This document shows positions 17,753 to 24,734 of a stretch of DNA of 64,000 nucleotides, in pieces. Origin of the DNA: a bacterium BMS3Abin06 (GTDB lineage: Bacteria; Nitrospirota; Thermodesulfovibrionia; UBA6902); contig BDSY01000022.1 in the NCBI GenBank assembly GCA_002897895.1, forward strand, positions 1 through 64,000, given 5' to 3'. The translations under genes and the position numbers were made by a program. Under the pieces are notes generated by a model. It had not been told where the DNA came from and searched no databases. It saw only the letters and a program-made list of their open reading frames with translations. Position 1 is the stretch's first letter. Each line of letters opens with the position of its first letter.

Positions 17753-18483
17753 AGTACAAAGAAGAAATAAAAGAAGAAAGAAAAGAGCAGGTAATAAAGG
17801 AATTTTTGCCTTATATCAAATATACTGCTTACAGGTTTTCCTGGAAACTGCCCCGGCATGTAACCATAGACGATCTTATAAGTGTCGGCCTTATGGGGCT
17901 GATGGACGCACTTAGCCGCTTTCAGCCCGGCAAGGTTAAACTGAAAACTTATGCTGAATTGCGTATAAAAGGCGCAATGATCGATGAACTGAGGGCAACG
18001 GCGTGGATACCGAGGTCAATGAGGAAAAAAATTGAGGGAATTAACAATGCCCGCATGAAGCTTGAAAAGAAACATGGCAGAAAGCCCGATGATGTCGAGG
18101 TTGCAAAGTCAATGAAAATGCCCCTTAAGGATTATTTCAAAATACTTCAATACGCAACCTGCTCAAATCCTGTAAGACTGGAGGACTTTAAAAACAGCAA
18201 ATATGCAGACAGCGATCTGAATATAACAGAGTGCATAGCCGATCCCAAGGCAAAGAGCCCACTCAGTATACTTGAAGAAAAGGATACAAAGAAAAGGCTG
18301 GGAGGGTTAATAGATACCCTGCCCCACAAAGAGAAAATGGTTCTGGCTCTTTATTACTATGAGGAACTTACAATGCAGGAGATAGGGAGGGTGCTGAATA
18401 TTACAGAATCACGGGTCTGTCAGATTCACAGCCAGGCTCTTGGAAAACTTAAGGAAAAGATTAAAAAAGAAGTGAAGAACTGA
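17746..18483 (+). CDS. fliA: FliA flagellar sigma factor (sigma-28)
   Basis: FliA directs RNA polymerase to late flagellar and chemotaxis promoters. The 245-residue protein has region 2 (DDLISVGLMGLMDALSRF, then AELRIKGAMIDELRATAWIPRSMRKK), region 3 and a region 4 helix-turn-helix (LTMQEIGRVLNITESRVCQIHSQAL). It overlaps flhG by 7 bp. Its expected target, TAAAGTT-N12-GCCGATAA, appears upstream of flgM at 23625, and its antagonist FlgM is encoded there. Confidence 0.96.
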   Translation: MLKYKEEIKEERKEQVIKEFLPYIKYTAYRFSWKLPRHVTIDDLISVGLMGLMDALSRFQPGKVKLKTYAELRIKGAMIDELRATAWIPRSMRKKIEGINNARMKLEKKHGRKPDDVEVAKSMKMPLKDYFKILQYATCSNPVRLEDFKNSKYADSDLNITECIADPKAKSPLSILEEKDTKKRLGGLIDTLPHKEKMVLALYYYEELTMQEIGRVLNITESRVCQIHSQALGKLKEKIKKEVKN

Positions 18484-18497
18484 ATGGCAAGAGTATG

Positions 18498-18630
18498 GTA
18501 ACTATTCAGGCAGGCACAAAGGCACATAGTGGCAAAGGCACAAAGTGAAAAAAAGGATGAAAAACTTTTCTTGTATTTCTGTAACCCTTTGTGCCTATGT
18601 GCCTTTGCCACTTTGCGCCTGAGTAGTTAC
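18498..18630. repeat. GTAAC-bounded GGCACAAA heptamer palindrome, copy 1
   Basis: A 133-bp imperfect palindrome starting gtaactattcaggc and ending gcctgagtagttac. The arms are made of 7-bp-period units (ggcacaa, aggcaca, gtggcaa) and flank an A-rich then T-rich centre. A second copy of the same design lies at 41600-41727. It sits 15 bp after the fliA stop and could fold as a long hairpin in RNA. Confidence 0.85.
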
Positions 18631-18697
18631 ACAGTATGAAAAAAGTCCCCTTTTAACTTTCCCATAGTCATGGGGGAGGGGGGGTGATTATTTAAAC

Positions 18698-18865
18698 ATG
18701 GCGATTGAAGGATTGGGAAACACATACGGGATCCCGGCAATAAAAAAGGAAGAGGAGCCTGTGATGAATCAGAGGAGAAAGCAAAAGAAGGATTCCGGGA
18801 AAGGCAGGAAAAGAGAAAATGATGAAAAGAAAAAAAAGCAGGGGAAAATTGATATCAGGGTATAG
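18698..18865 (+). CDS. Small basic protein between fliA and flgF
   Basis: A 55-residue ORF, too short for the ORF track. It begins MAIEGLGNTYGIPAIKKEEE, continues into a strongly basic stretch (QRRKQKKDSGKGRKREND) and ends GKIDIRV. A GGGGGAGGGGGGG ribosome site lies about ten bases upstream. Short basic proteins with a similar GKIDIRV-like tail occur in flagellar operons as far as I recall, but I know no function. Because of the strong ribosome site and position I favour a real gene; the competing 102-codon ORF at 18819 in another frame is coded largely by repeats. Confidence 0.55.
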   Translation: MAIEGLGNTYGIPAIKKEEEPVMNQRRKQKKDSGKGRKRENDEKKKKQGKIDIRV

Positions 18866-18909
18866 GGGATATTTTCCCTGCATGGGAAAAAGTTTCCCGG
18901 CTGATACTG

Positions 18910-18942
18910 AATTAGGAATTACGAATTACGAATTACGAATTA
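18910..18942. repeat. AATTAGG/AATTACG heptamer repeat
   Basis: One aattagg unit followed by three aattacg units and a partial unit, 7-bp period, between the small basic gene and the flgF promoter. Confidence 0.85.
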
Positions 18943-19104
18943 TTCAGAGGATATTAACAAGTCATGAAATGTTGCTGGATATGATGCTGAACCGGCTTCA
19001 GCATAAGATAAAACTACTTAATTACAGGAACCTGGATCAGATACGGGATGGCGGTTTAAAGGCTCGTGTCCGCTATTGCGGATTGGCGGTGGGTTTTATT
19101 CAGT

Positions 19105-19120
19105 CTGGCACAGGGTTTGC
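19105..19120 (+). promoter_or_regulatory. Sigma-54 promoter for flgF
   Basis: The sequence cTGGCACagggtTTGCa matches the sigma-54 consensus TGGCAC-N5-TTGC with exact spacing. The -12 C is at 19120, so the expected start of transcription is at about 19132, three bases before the flgF ATG. This makes flgF-G-A-H-I-J probable class III (RpoN-dependent) genes. RpoN and its activator are not in the window. Confidence 0.8.
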
Positions 19121-19134
19121 ATTATAACTGAATT

Positions 19135-19842
19135 ATGTATAAGGGAATCTACATAGCGCTCTCAGGGGCAATGCTGAAAAGCAGGCATATGGATATCTTT
19201 GCCCAGAATATTGCTAACGCAAATACAACAGGCTACAAGAAGGAGCGGATTTCTTTCAGGGACTATATAATCCCGGTGGATAACAACCCCGGTTCCAGGC
19301 CGGACGGACGGGTAATGACTGAACTTTCGGGCATAGTAACCGATTTTTCCGAAGGCAGTCTTATAATGACGGGCAATCCTCTTGACCTTGCTATAAACGG
19401 TGAAGGCTTTTTTACGCTCGAAGGGGACAGATACACAAGGAATGGGAATTTCAGGATCAGCAGTGACGGTTACCTTGTAACCCAGGACGGGGTAAAGGTT
19501 CTGGGCGACGGCGGTCCGATTGCCGTACAGGGAAGCAATATAGATATCACCCCGTCGGGAGAGATCATTGTAGATGACATATCCGTGGGCAGGCTGAAGA
19601 TAGCCGGTTTCCCTGACAAGGGAGTTCTTTCAAAATTGAGCGGGGGAATGTTTACTGCAAAGAAGGGTGGAGTAAGAGTAGATTCCGGTATCAGCCAGGG
19701 CTTTTTGGAAGGTTCGAATCTGAATGTGATCCGGGAGATGGTACGGATGCTGAAGTCTCTCAGGGAATTTGAGAGTTATCAGAAGATGATTCAGGTCTTT
19801 GATGAAGCGGCATCAAAGACAATAAATGAAATGGGACGGTAA
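19135..19842 (+). CDS. flgF: FlgF proximal rod protein
   Basis: FlgF forms part of the proximal rod of the basal body. The 235-residue protein starts MYKGIYIALSGAMLKSRHMD, has the rod/hook signature FAQNIANANTTGYKKERISF, and ends with the D0 helix EMVRMLKSLREFESYQKMIQVFDEA. An in-frame stop six bases upstream fixes the start at ATG 19135. No ribosome site is present in front of it, and the sigma-54 site predicts transcription from about 19132, so translation may be leaderless. Confidence 0.93.
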   Translation: MYKGIYIALSGAMLKSRHMDIFAQNIANANTTGYKKERISFRDYIIPVDNNPGSRPDGRVMTELSGIVTDFSEGSLIMTGNPLDLAINGEGFFTLEGDRYTRNGNFRISSDGYLVTQDGVKVLGDGGPIAVQGSNIDITPSGEIIVDDISVGRLKIAGFPDKGVLSKLSGGMFTAKKGGVRVDSGISQGFLEGSNLNVIREMVRMLKSLREFESYQKMIQVFDEAASKTINEMGR

Positions 19843-19848
19843 TAATAT

Positions 19849-19869
19849 AATTAGGAATTAGGAATTAGG
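19849..19869. repeat. AATTAGG heptamer repeat
   Basis: Three perfect aattagg units between flgF and flgG, followed by an intact flgG ribosome site (TAGGGGGG). Confidence 0.85.
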
Positions 19870-19898
19870 AATAAAAATTTGACGTAGGGGGGTATTGA

Positions 19899-20687
19899 AT
19901 GGACAGAGCATTGTTTATAGCGGCAACCGGGATGGAGGCTCAGAGAATCAATATAGATGTAATATCCAATAATCTTGCGAATGTAAACACAGGAGGATTC
20001 AAAAAGAGCAGGGCCGATTTTCAGGAATTATTGTATCAGAGCATCAGAACGGCCGGGGCTGTATCAGCAGAAGGCACTGAAGTTCCGACAGGCATACAGA
20101 TAGGCCTCGGAGTCAAACCGGCGGCTGTTCAGAAGATTTTCACACAGGGTGATTTCGTATCTACGGGGAATGACCTTGACCTTGTTATAGAGGGCAAGGG
20201 TTTTTTCCAGGTCTCTACACCTGACGGAGAAATTGCTTACACACGCTCCGGCGCCTTCAAACTTGACAGTGAAGGGAAAATCGTAAACTCGGACGGATAT
20301 GCAATGGAACCCTCAATAACTATCCCTTCCAATACACTGGAACTTTCTATAACGCCTGACGGCACGGTCTCTGTGCTTCAGGCAGGAAGCAACACTACTT
20401 CAGAGGTAGGGCAGATAGAAATTGCGCAATTTATAAATCCGGGGGGGCTCAAGGCCCTCGGGAAAAACCTGTTTTCCCCTACAGGCTCGTCAGGTGATGC
20501 AGCGACCGGCAATCCGGGCTCAGAAGGCCTCGGGGCAATCAATCAGGGATTTCTTGAAATGAGCAATGTCAATGTCGTTGAAGAGATGGTAAACATGATT
20601 ATAAGCCAGAGGGCATATGAGCTTAATTCAAAGGCCATACAGACAGCGGATGAAATGCTTCAATTAGCAAACAATATCAAGAGGTAA
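19899..20687 (+). CDS. flgG: FlgG distal rod protein
   Basis: FlgG builds the distal rod of the flagellar shaft. The 262-residue protein has the N-terminal signature [41 protein letters not shown], the core block [16 protein letters not shown], and the C-terminal helix [26 protein letters not shown]. Length and both termini match FlgG. It lies two bases before flgA. Confidence 0.97.
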   Translation: MDRALFIAATGMEAQRINIDVISNNLANVNTGGFKKSRADFQELLYQSIRTAGAVSAEGTEVPTGIQIGLGVKPAAVQKIFTQGDFVSTGNDLDLVIEGKGFFQVSTPDGEIAYTRSGAFKLDSEGKIVNSDGYAMEPSITIPSNTLELSITPDGTVSVLQAGSNTTSEVGQIEIAQFINPGGLKALGKNLFSPTGSSGDAATGNPGSEGLGAINQGFLEMSNVNVVEEMVNMIISQRAYELNSKAIQTADEMLQLANNIKR

Positions 20688-20689
20688 TA

Positions 20690-21382
20690 ATGAAAGATAA
20701 AAAAATACTGAACAGGAGAATGAATTTACTGGCTTTTGTCTGCGTTTTGTTGTCTGTCTTCTGCATTCTATCATCTGCTGTGTCTGCTTCGTGGAGTCCG
20801 GAAGATGTACTGAGATCATACCTGGTGAAAAATTATCCGTGGGAAGAGATAGAAGTGAGCAATGTACAGGTGGCCGGCAAGATCAGTGATTCTCTCCCTG
20901 AAAAGATTATTGTTGAAAAAGGCCCGATAGGAAGGGCGGCCTTTTCATTTGTATTCAGCAATGGTAAAAGAGTTATAGTACGCGCAAATGTCAGGGTGTT
21001 CGCTATGGTTGTTAAAAGCAGAAGGCCGTTCAGGAAGAGTCATATTATTCAGTATGAAGATATATATCTTGAGAAAATAGATATCAGGAAAATGCCGAAT
21101 GGTTCAGTGACGGATCCGTCAAAGATAACGGGAAAATCCTTGAAGAGATCCATCGCCGCAAATATACCCATTGTAGAAGGCATGATTGAGGCCTCTGAGG
21201 TAGTGGCGAGGGGCAGGAGGGTGGTGTTGTTAATAAATTATAACGGGTTGAATATCAGGGCTGCCGGCAAGACAAAAGAGAGGGGATACGTAGGCATGAC
21301 CGTGAGGGCGATTAATCTTTCTTCCAAAAGAGAAGTCAGCGGTATATTGATAGATAAAAATACTGTGAGAGTGGAGATTTAA
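20690..21382 (+). CDS. flgA: FlgA P-ring assembly chaperone
   Basis: FlgA is a periplasmic chaperone for FlgI polymerisation into the P-ring. The 230-residue protein has a signal peptide (about 10-34, LLAFVCVLLSVFCILSSAVSA) and a C-terminal SAF-type domain (about 105-230) with KSHIIQYEDIYLEKIDIRKMP and a closing RAINLSSKREVSGILIDKNTVRV. It is followed by its partner genes flgH and flgI. Confidence 0.93.
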   Translation: MKDKKILNRRMNLLAFVCVLLSVFCILSSAVSASWSPEDVLRSYLVKNYPWEEIEVSNVQVAGKISDSLPEKIIVEKGPIGRAAFSFVFSNGKRVIVRANVRVFAMVVKSRRPFRKSHIIQYEDIYLEKIDIRKMPNGSVTDPSKITGKSLKRSIAANIPIVEGMIEASEVVARGRRVVLLINYNGLNIRAAGKTKERGYVGMTVRAINLSSKREVSGILIDKNTVRVEI

Positions 21383-21383
21383 A

Positions 21384-22157
21384 ATGCAGAATCCAGAAGA
21401 CAGAATCCGGAAGACAGAATCCGGAAGGCAGAAGATATATTCTTTCTCTTCAGTCTGTGCTCTGTGTTCTTTTCTCTTTGCTCTGTCTTTAACCGGTTGT
21501 GCCACGCCTGCTTCAAAGCTGCCACCGCCACCGCCGAAATATGTTAATCAGACAGAGGAGGCGGTGGAGGTCTCATCAATTAATTCACTCTGGAATGAAA
21601 AAGAGAATTTATTTGAAGACAGAAAGGCGCGGAGGCTCAATGACCTTGTAACAATAAACATTGATGAAAGCTTCTCCGGCTCGGGCAAGGCAGATACCGC
21701 CACAAGCCGGGAATCGTCTATTGATTTTGAGTTAGCCAAGTTCCTGGGTATGAATAAAGATTTTAATCTTCAAAATGCCTTTGGCATAAAGGATTTGTAT
21801 AAGGGTGCAAATGTTTTTGATCCGGCTGTAAAAAGCACCTCCAAATCTGCATTTAAAGGGAAAGGCGACACAAACAGGGAAGGGACGCTTGTTGCGACTA
21901 TAACGGCAAAGGTTGTAGAAGTAATGCCCAACGGCAATCTTGTTTTAGAGGCAAGAAAAGAACTGACAATAAACAGCGAGAAACAGATACTTGTGCTCAG
22001 CGGCATGGTGAGGCCGGATGACATTTCATCCGATAATACTATAGCAAGCAGCAAGATTGCGGATGCGCAGGTATATTATGTAGGAGACGGTGTGATCCAG
22101 GAAAAACAGAGCCCCGGCTGGATGGTCAGGACGCTCGATTATGTATGGCCGTTCTGA
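21384..22157 (+). CDS. flgH: FlgH L-ring lipoprotein
   Basis: FlgH forms the outer-membrane L-ring. The 257-residue protein has a lipoprotein signal with lipobox LTGC (Cys at about 39), the SLWNEKENLFEDRKARRLNDLVTINIDESF block and the C-terminal VRPDDISSDNTIASSKIADAQVYYVGDG. The first 17 residues are an unusual charged leader coded by a 14-bp repeat (two heptamers, about three copies) that starts directly after the ATG. Confidence 0.96.
   Translation: MQNPEDRIRKTESGRQKIYSFSSVCALCSFLFALSLTGCATPASKLPPPPPKYVNQTEEAVEVSSINSLWNEKENLFEDRKARRLNDLVTINIDESFSGSGKADTATSRESSIDFELAKFLGMNKDFNLQNAFGIKDLYKGANVFDPAVKSTSKSAFKGKGDTNREGTLVATITAKVVEVMPNGNLVLEARKELTINSEKQILVLSGMVRPDDISSDNTIASSKIADAQVYYVGDGVIQEKQSPGWMVRTLDYVWPF
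21387..21428. repeat. 14-bp tandem repeat in the flgH 5-prime coding end
   Basis: Three near-identical 14-bp units (cagaatccggaaga) code for residues 2-15 of FlgH. Each unit is two heptamers, in line with the 7-bp periodicity seen elsewhere. A change of one unit would shift the reading frame. Confidence 0.85.
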
Positions 22158-22191
22158 TGAGAGTTATGAGTCAAGAGTTAAGGATTAGGGT

Positions 22192-23298
22192 ATGAAAAAA
22201 ATCATATTGTTTATAACATTATTTTCACTTTTCACTTTTCACTTTTCACTTTTCACTTATTCATACGCCGAGCGTATCAAGGATATAGCGAAGTTTGAAG
22301 GAGTAAGGGACAATCAGCTTATCGGATACGGGCTTGTAGTCGGACTTGACGGTTCGGGTGATAAGGGGAAGACGGCTGTGCAGAGTATATCGAGTATGCT
22401 GAAGAGAATGGGAGTGACCGTTGCCCCGGATGATATTACAACTAAAAGTATAGCGGCGGTTATAATTACCGCTACACTCCCGCCGTTTGCAAAACCGGGC
22501 ATGAAGATTGACGCTCTTGTATCGACCATTGGCGACGCCAAAAGTATTCAAGGAGGAACACTGCTTCTTACCCCCCTGAAAGGTCCTGACGGCAAGGTTT
22601 ACGGCCTTGCCCAGGGGCCTGTTTCCATAGGCGGTTTTGCAGCGGAAGGAGAAGGTGCGTCTTCACAAAAAAACCATCCCACGGCAGGCAAGGTACCTGA
22701 AGGCATAACAATAGAGAGGGAGCCTCACTTTGTCCTGGGCAACGGGCATGAAATAAGACTCTTCCTTCAAAAAGCCGACTTTGCCACAGTAGAGAATATT
22801 TCAAAAAAAATCAATGAAGCATTTGAAGGAGAGTATGCCTTCCCTGTTGATCCTTCGTCTGTGAAGGTAGTAATACCGGATGCGTACAGGGATAACATCG
22901 TCGGAATGATAACCAGGGTTGAATATCTGGAAGTGCCCGTTGATATGACGGCGAAGGTAGTCATAAATGAAAGGACAGGGACAATCATTATCGGGAGTAA
23001 TGTAACGATCTCCCCGGTTGCCATTGCCCACGGTTCACTGGCTATTGAAATAAAAGAACAGCCGCTGGTTTCCCAGCCCCCGCCGTTTGCTCCGGAAAAT
23101 GCGGAAACAACGGTTGTCCCGAGGACGGATATATCGGTCAGGGAACAGAAGGCATCTCTCGTTCAGATTTCCGGGATTACACTCGGACAGGTTGTGAGGG
23201 CATTAAATGCGCTGGGTGTAACGCCGCGTGATTTAATATCCATTCTTCAGGCATTAAAGGCATCAGGCGCATTACGGGCGGAACTGGAGATAATATGA
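22192..23298 (+). CDS. flgI: FlgI P-ring protein
   Basis: FlgI forms the periplasmic P-ring around the rod. The 368-residue protein has a signal peptide (1-26, cleaved after YSYA), then ERIKDIAKFEGVRDNQLIGYGLVVGLDGSGD, the family start, and the C-terminal SLVQISGITLGQVVRALNALGVTPRDLISILQALKASGAL. The hydrophobic core of the signal peptide is coded by five perfect TTTTCAC heptamers. Confidence 0.97.
   Translation: MKKIILFITLFSLFTFHFSLFTYSYAERIKDIAKFEGVRDNQLIGYGLVVGLDGSGDKGKTAVQSISSMLKRMGVTVAPDDITTKSIAAVIITATLPPFAKPGMKIDALVSTIGDAKSIQGGTLLLTPLKGPDGKVYGLAQGPVSIGGFAAEGEGASSQKNHPTAGKVPEGITIEREPHFVLGNGHEIRLFLQKADFATVENISKKINEAFEGEYAFPVDPSSVKVVIPDAYRDNIVGMITRVEYLEVPVDMTAKVVINERTGTIIIGSNVTISPVAIAHGSLAIEIKEQPLVSQPPPFAPENAETTVVPRTDISVREQKASLVQISGITLGQVVRALNALGVTPRDLISILQALKASGALRAELEII
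22222..22256. repeat. Five TTTTCAC heptamers inside flgI signal sequence
   Basis: Five perfect 7-bp units, 35 bp, at codons 11-22 of flgI. Because seven is not a multiple of three, gain or loss of one unit would change the reading frame, as in phase-variable contingency loci. Confidence 0.9.
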
Positions 23299-23627
23299 TA
23301 AATCAGCTTTCAGCTTTGAGCAATCTGCAATCAGTGGAAAGAGGGCAGCCGGCTGAAGGAACGGACAAAAGGCATGCTGAGTTTAAGAAGGTTGCAAAGG
23401 AGATGGAGTCTCTTTTTGCTTATCAGTTGCTGAAGGTAATGAGAGAAACAGCCAACAGTATGACAGACGATAAAAAAGGGAATGGTTATAATACGTACAT
23501 GAGCCTTTTTGATATGGAGATGTCCAGGGTCTTTGCCGACAGAGGACTCGGGCTCCAGGATGCCATTATTAACTGGCTTGAAAGAACGCCGCAAATAAAT
23601 AAGAATGATACTGATATAAATGGCTAA
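23295..23627 (+). CDS. flgJ: FlgJ-type rod-binding protein, N-terminal domain only
   Basis: A 110-residue protein equal to the rod-capping N-terminal domain of FlgJ; the muramidase domain found in enteric FlgJ is absent, as in many other phyla. The block FKKVAKEMESLFAYQLLKVMRETA and YNTYMSLFDMEMSRVFADRGLGLQDAI are typical. It overlaps flgI by 4 bp. Its TAA stop doubles as the first bases of the sigma-28 promoter for flgM. Confidence 0.9.
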   Translation: MINQLSALSNLQSVERGQPAEGTDKRHAEFKKVAKEMESLFAYQLLKVMRETANSMTDDKKGNGYNTYMSLFDMEMSRVFADRGLGLQDAIINWLERTPQINKNDTDING

Positions 23628-23651
23628 AGTTATTTCAGAAAAAGCCGATAA
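23625..23651 (+). promoter_or_regulatory. Sigma-28 (FliA) promoter for flgM
   Basis: TAAAGTT at 23625-23631 and GCCGATAA at 23644-23651, with 15 bases between TAAA and GCCGATAA, fit the FliA consensus perfectly. The expected transcript start is near 23658, about 112 bases before flgM. This would drive flgM-flgN-flgK-flgL and perhaps csrA-fliW as late genes under FliA and its inhibitor FlgM. Confidence 0.88.
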
Positions 23652-23660
23652 TATAATCAA

Positions 23661-23704
23661 GAAGTGTAAAATTCCTTTACACTTCCATAAAGTGTAAAGG
23701 AATT
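23661..23704 (+). promoter_or_regulatory. Competing hairpins in the flgM 5-prime leader
   Basis: Three complementary arms lie in a row: gaagtgtaaa (23661-23670), tttacacttc (23676-23685) and aagtgtaaa (23690-23698). The middle arm can pair with the first (10-bp stem, 5-base loop) or, through the longer aattcctttacactt/aagtgtaaaggaatt, with the last (perfect 15-bp stem, 5-base loop, 23670-23704). The two folds exclude each other. An 11-codon ORF (ATG 23719 to TAA 23754) follows before flgM. Confidence 0.65.
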
Positions 23705-23770
23705 GAGAGTTAACGAATATGAAAGCAGATCAAGCAGAAACAGCGTTTATGTAAAAAAGGGGGTGTAAAA

Positions 23771-24067
23771 ATGATTATAGATGGAAATGGTCCGATTGAT
23801 GGAAAGAAGCTTTATAGCAAGGTGCAGGATCTGAATAAAAACCAGGATATTGAAAAGAAAGAAAATGCTCAAAAGACAGAAAGCGACAGGGACAAAATAA
23901 GCCTGTCAGGGAAGGCAAAGGAGATAAGTGAGCTCAAGGGTCTGATAAACGGACTTCCCGATGTAAGGAGAGATAAGGTTGATGCCATCAAAAAGGCAAT
24001 TGATGCCGGTACATATAACTTCGATGCTGCAAAAACAGTAGAAAAAATATTAGAAGAAGAATTTTAA
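23771..24067 (+). CDS. flgM: FlgM anti-sigma-28 factor
   Basis: FlgM holds FliA inactive until the hook is finished, then is exported. The 98-residue protein has a disordered N-terminus and the typical C-terminal sigma-binding part: DKISLSGKAKEISELKGLINGLPDVRRDKVDAIKKAIDAGTY. The GGGGGTG ribosome site is six bases from the ATG. It lies behind a consensus FliA promoter, giving the usual feedback loop, and its stop codon borders a MITE-like element. Confidence 0.93.
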   Translation: MIIDGNGPIDGKKLYSKVQDLNKNQDIEKKENAQKTESDRDKISLSGKAKEISELKGLINGLPDVRRDKVDAIKKAIDAGTYNFDAAKTVEKILEEEF

Positions 24068-24236
24068 CCTAAATTGAGCGATTCTTTAATGAGGACATTG
24101 ATAGGCAAAGCTTTTACGAAAGAAAGTAATCACCTAACAAGTGTCATTCCCGCTTGTCGGGAATCCTTCTGAAAACAGGGGAAGATTCCGGACAAGCCGG
24201 AATGACAAAACAGAGAATCGCTCAATTTAGGTTTAA
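24064..24236. mobile_element. MITE-like element with 20-bp perfect terminal inverted repeats
   Basis: The ends aacctaaattgagcgattct (24066-24085) and agaatcgctcaatttaggtt (24214-24233) are perfect inverted repeats. Inside are a TGTCATTCCCGC..GGGAATCC hairpin and an ATTCCGGACAAGCCGGAATGACA hairpin. There is no coding capacity. TTAA occurs at both edges and may be a target duplication. The left end overlaps the flgM stop codon. Confidence 0.75.
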
Positions 24237-24278
24237 ATCAATTTCTATTTATTGACGGCTGAATAAAGAGAAAAAAAT

Positions 24279-24734
24279 ATGACATCGGAACGAGCTATTA
24301 TCAGGATACTGAAAGAGCAGATCAATACTTATAAGATGCTTCATGATCTTCTTAAGAAGGAAAGGTTATGTCTTGTCGACATTAATGCGGAAAAGATAGC
24401 AGAGATTTCAAAGGAGAAAGATACGGTTATCATGAGGCTGAGACTGCTCGAAGAGGAAAGAATAAGGCTGATAACAAAATTCGGCGGGGACAATGAAATT
24501 AACGGTGAAATTAACCTTAATGATCTGGAAAAATTTACAGGTAACAATATGTTTAAGGTTTTGCGTTCCCAGCTGCTCTCACTCCTGCAGAATATAGAGG
24601 AGATGAATAAATTTAATTCTATCCTGATAGACCGCTCGATAAATTACCTCAGGACAACGTCAGGTTTTATCAATACATTAACAGACGGGAATATTTCGCA
24701 GACTACGGGTGTTCTCTTATCAAAGGAGACATAA
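24279..24734 (+). CDS. flgN: FlgN chaperone for FlgK and FlgL
   Basis: FlgN is the export chaperone for the hook-filament junction proteins. The 151-residue all-helical protein has the pattern LKEQINTYKMLHDLLKKERLCLVDINAEKIAEISKEKD and a C-terminal helix near NYLRTTSGFINTL, as in FlgN. It lies immediately before flgK with no gap, and behind flgM, the usual order. Confidence 0.85.
   Translation: MTSERAIIRILKEQINTYKMLHDLLKKERLCLVDINAEKIAEISKEKDTVIMRLRLLEEERIRLITKFGGDNEINGEINLNDLEKFTGNNMFKVLRSQLLSLLQNIEEMNKFNSILIDRSINYLRTTSGFINTLTDGNISQTTGVLLSKET

Noticed and set aside
18498-18942. CRISPR-like repeat array
   Set aside because: The repeats are 7 bp and contiguous or palindromic, without 25-40 bp repeats, equal spacers or cas genes.
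18819-19127. 102-codon ORF downstream of fliA
   Set aside because: Part of it (ELGITNYELRIIQ) is the translation of a heptamer repeat, it covers the sigma-54 site, and it shows no family motif. The 55-codon ORF at 18698 has the better ribosome site.
23719-23754. 11-codon leader peptide before flgM as a gene
   Set aside because: It has a weak ribosome site and no telling codon content. I mention it only as part of the leader.
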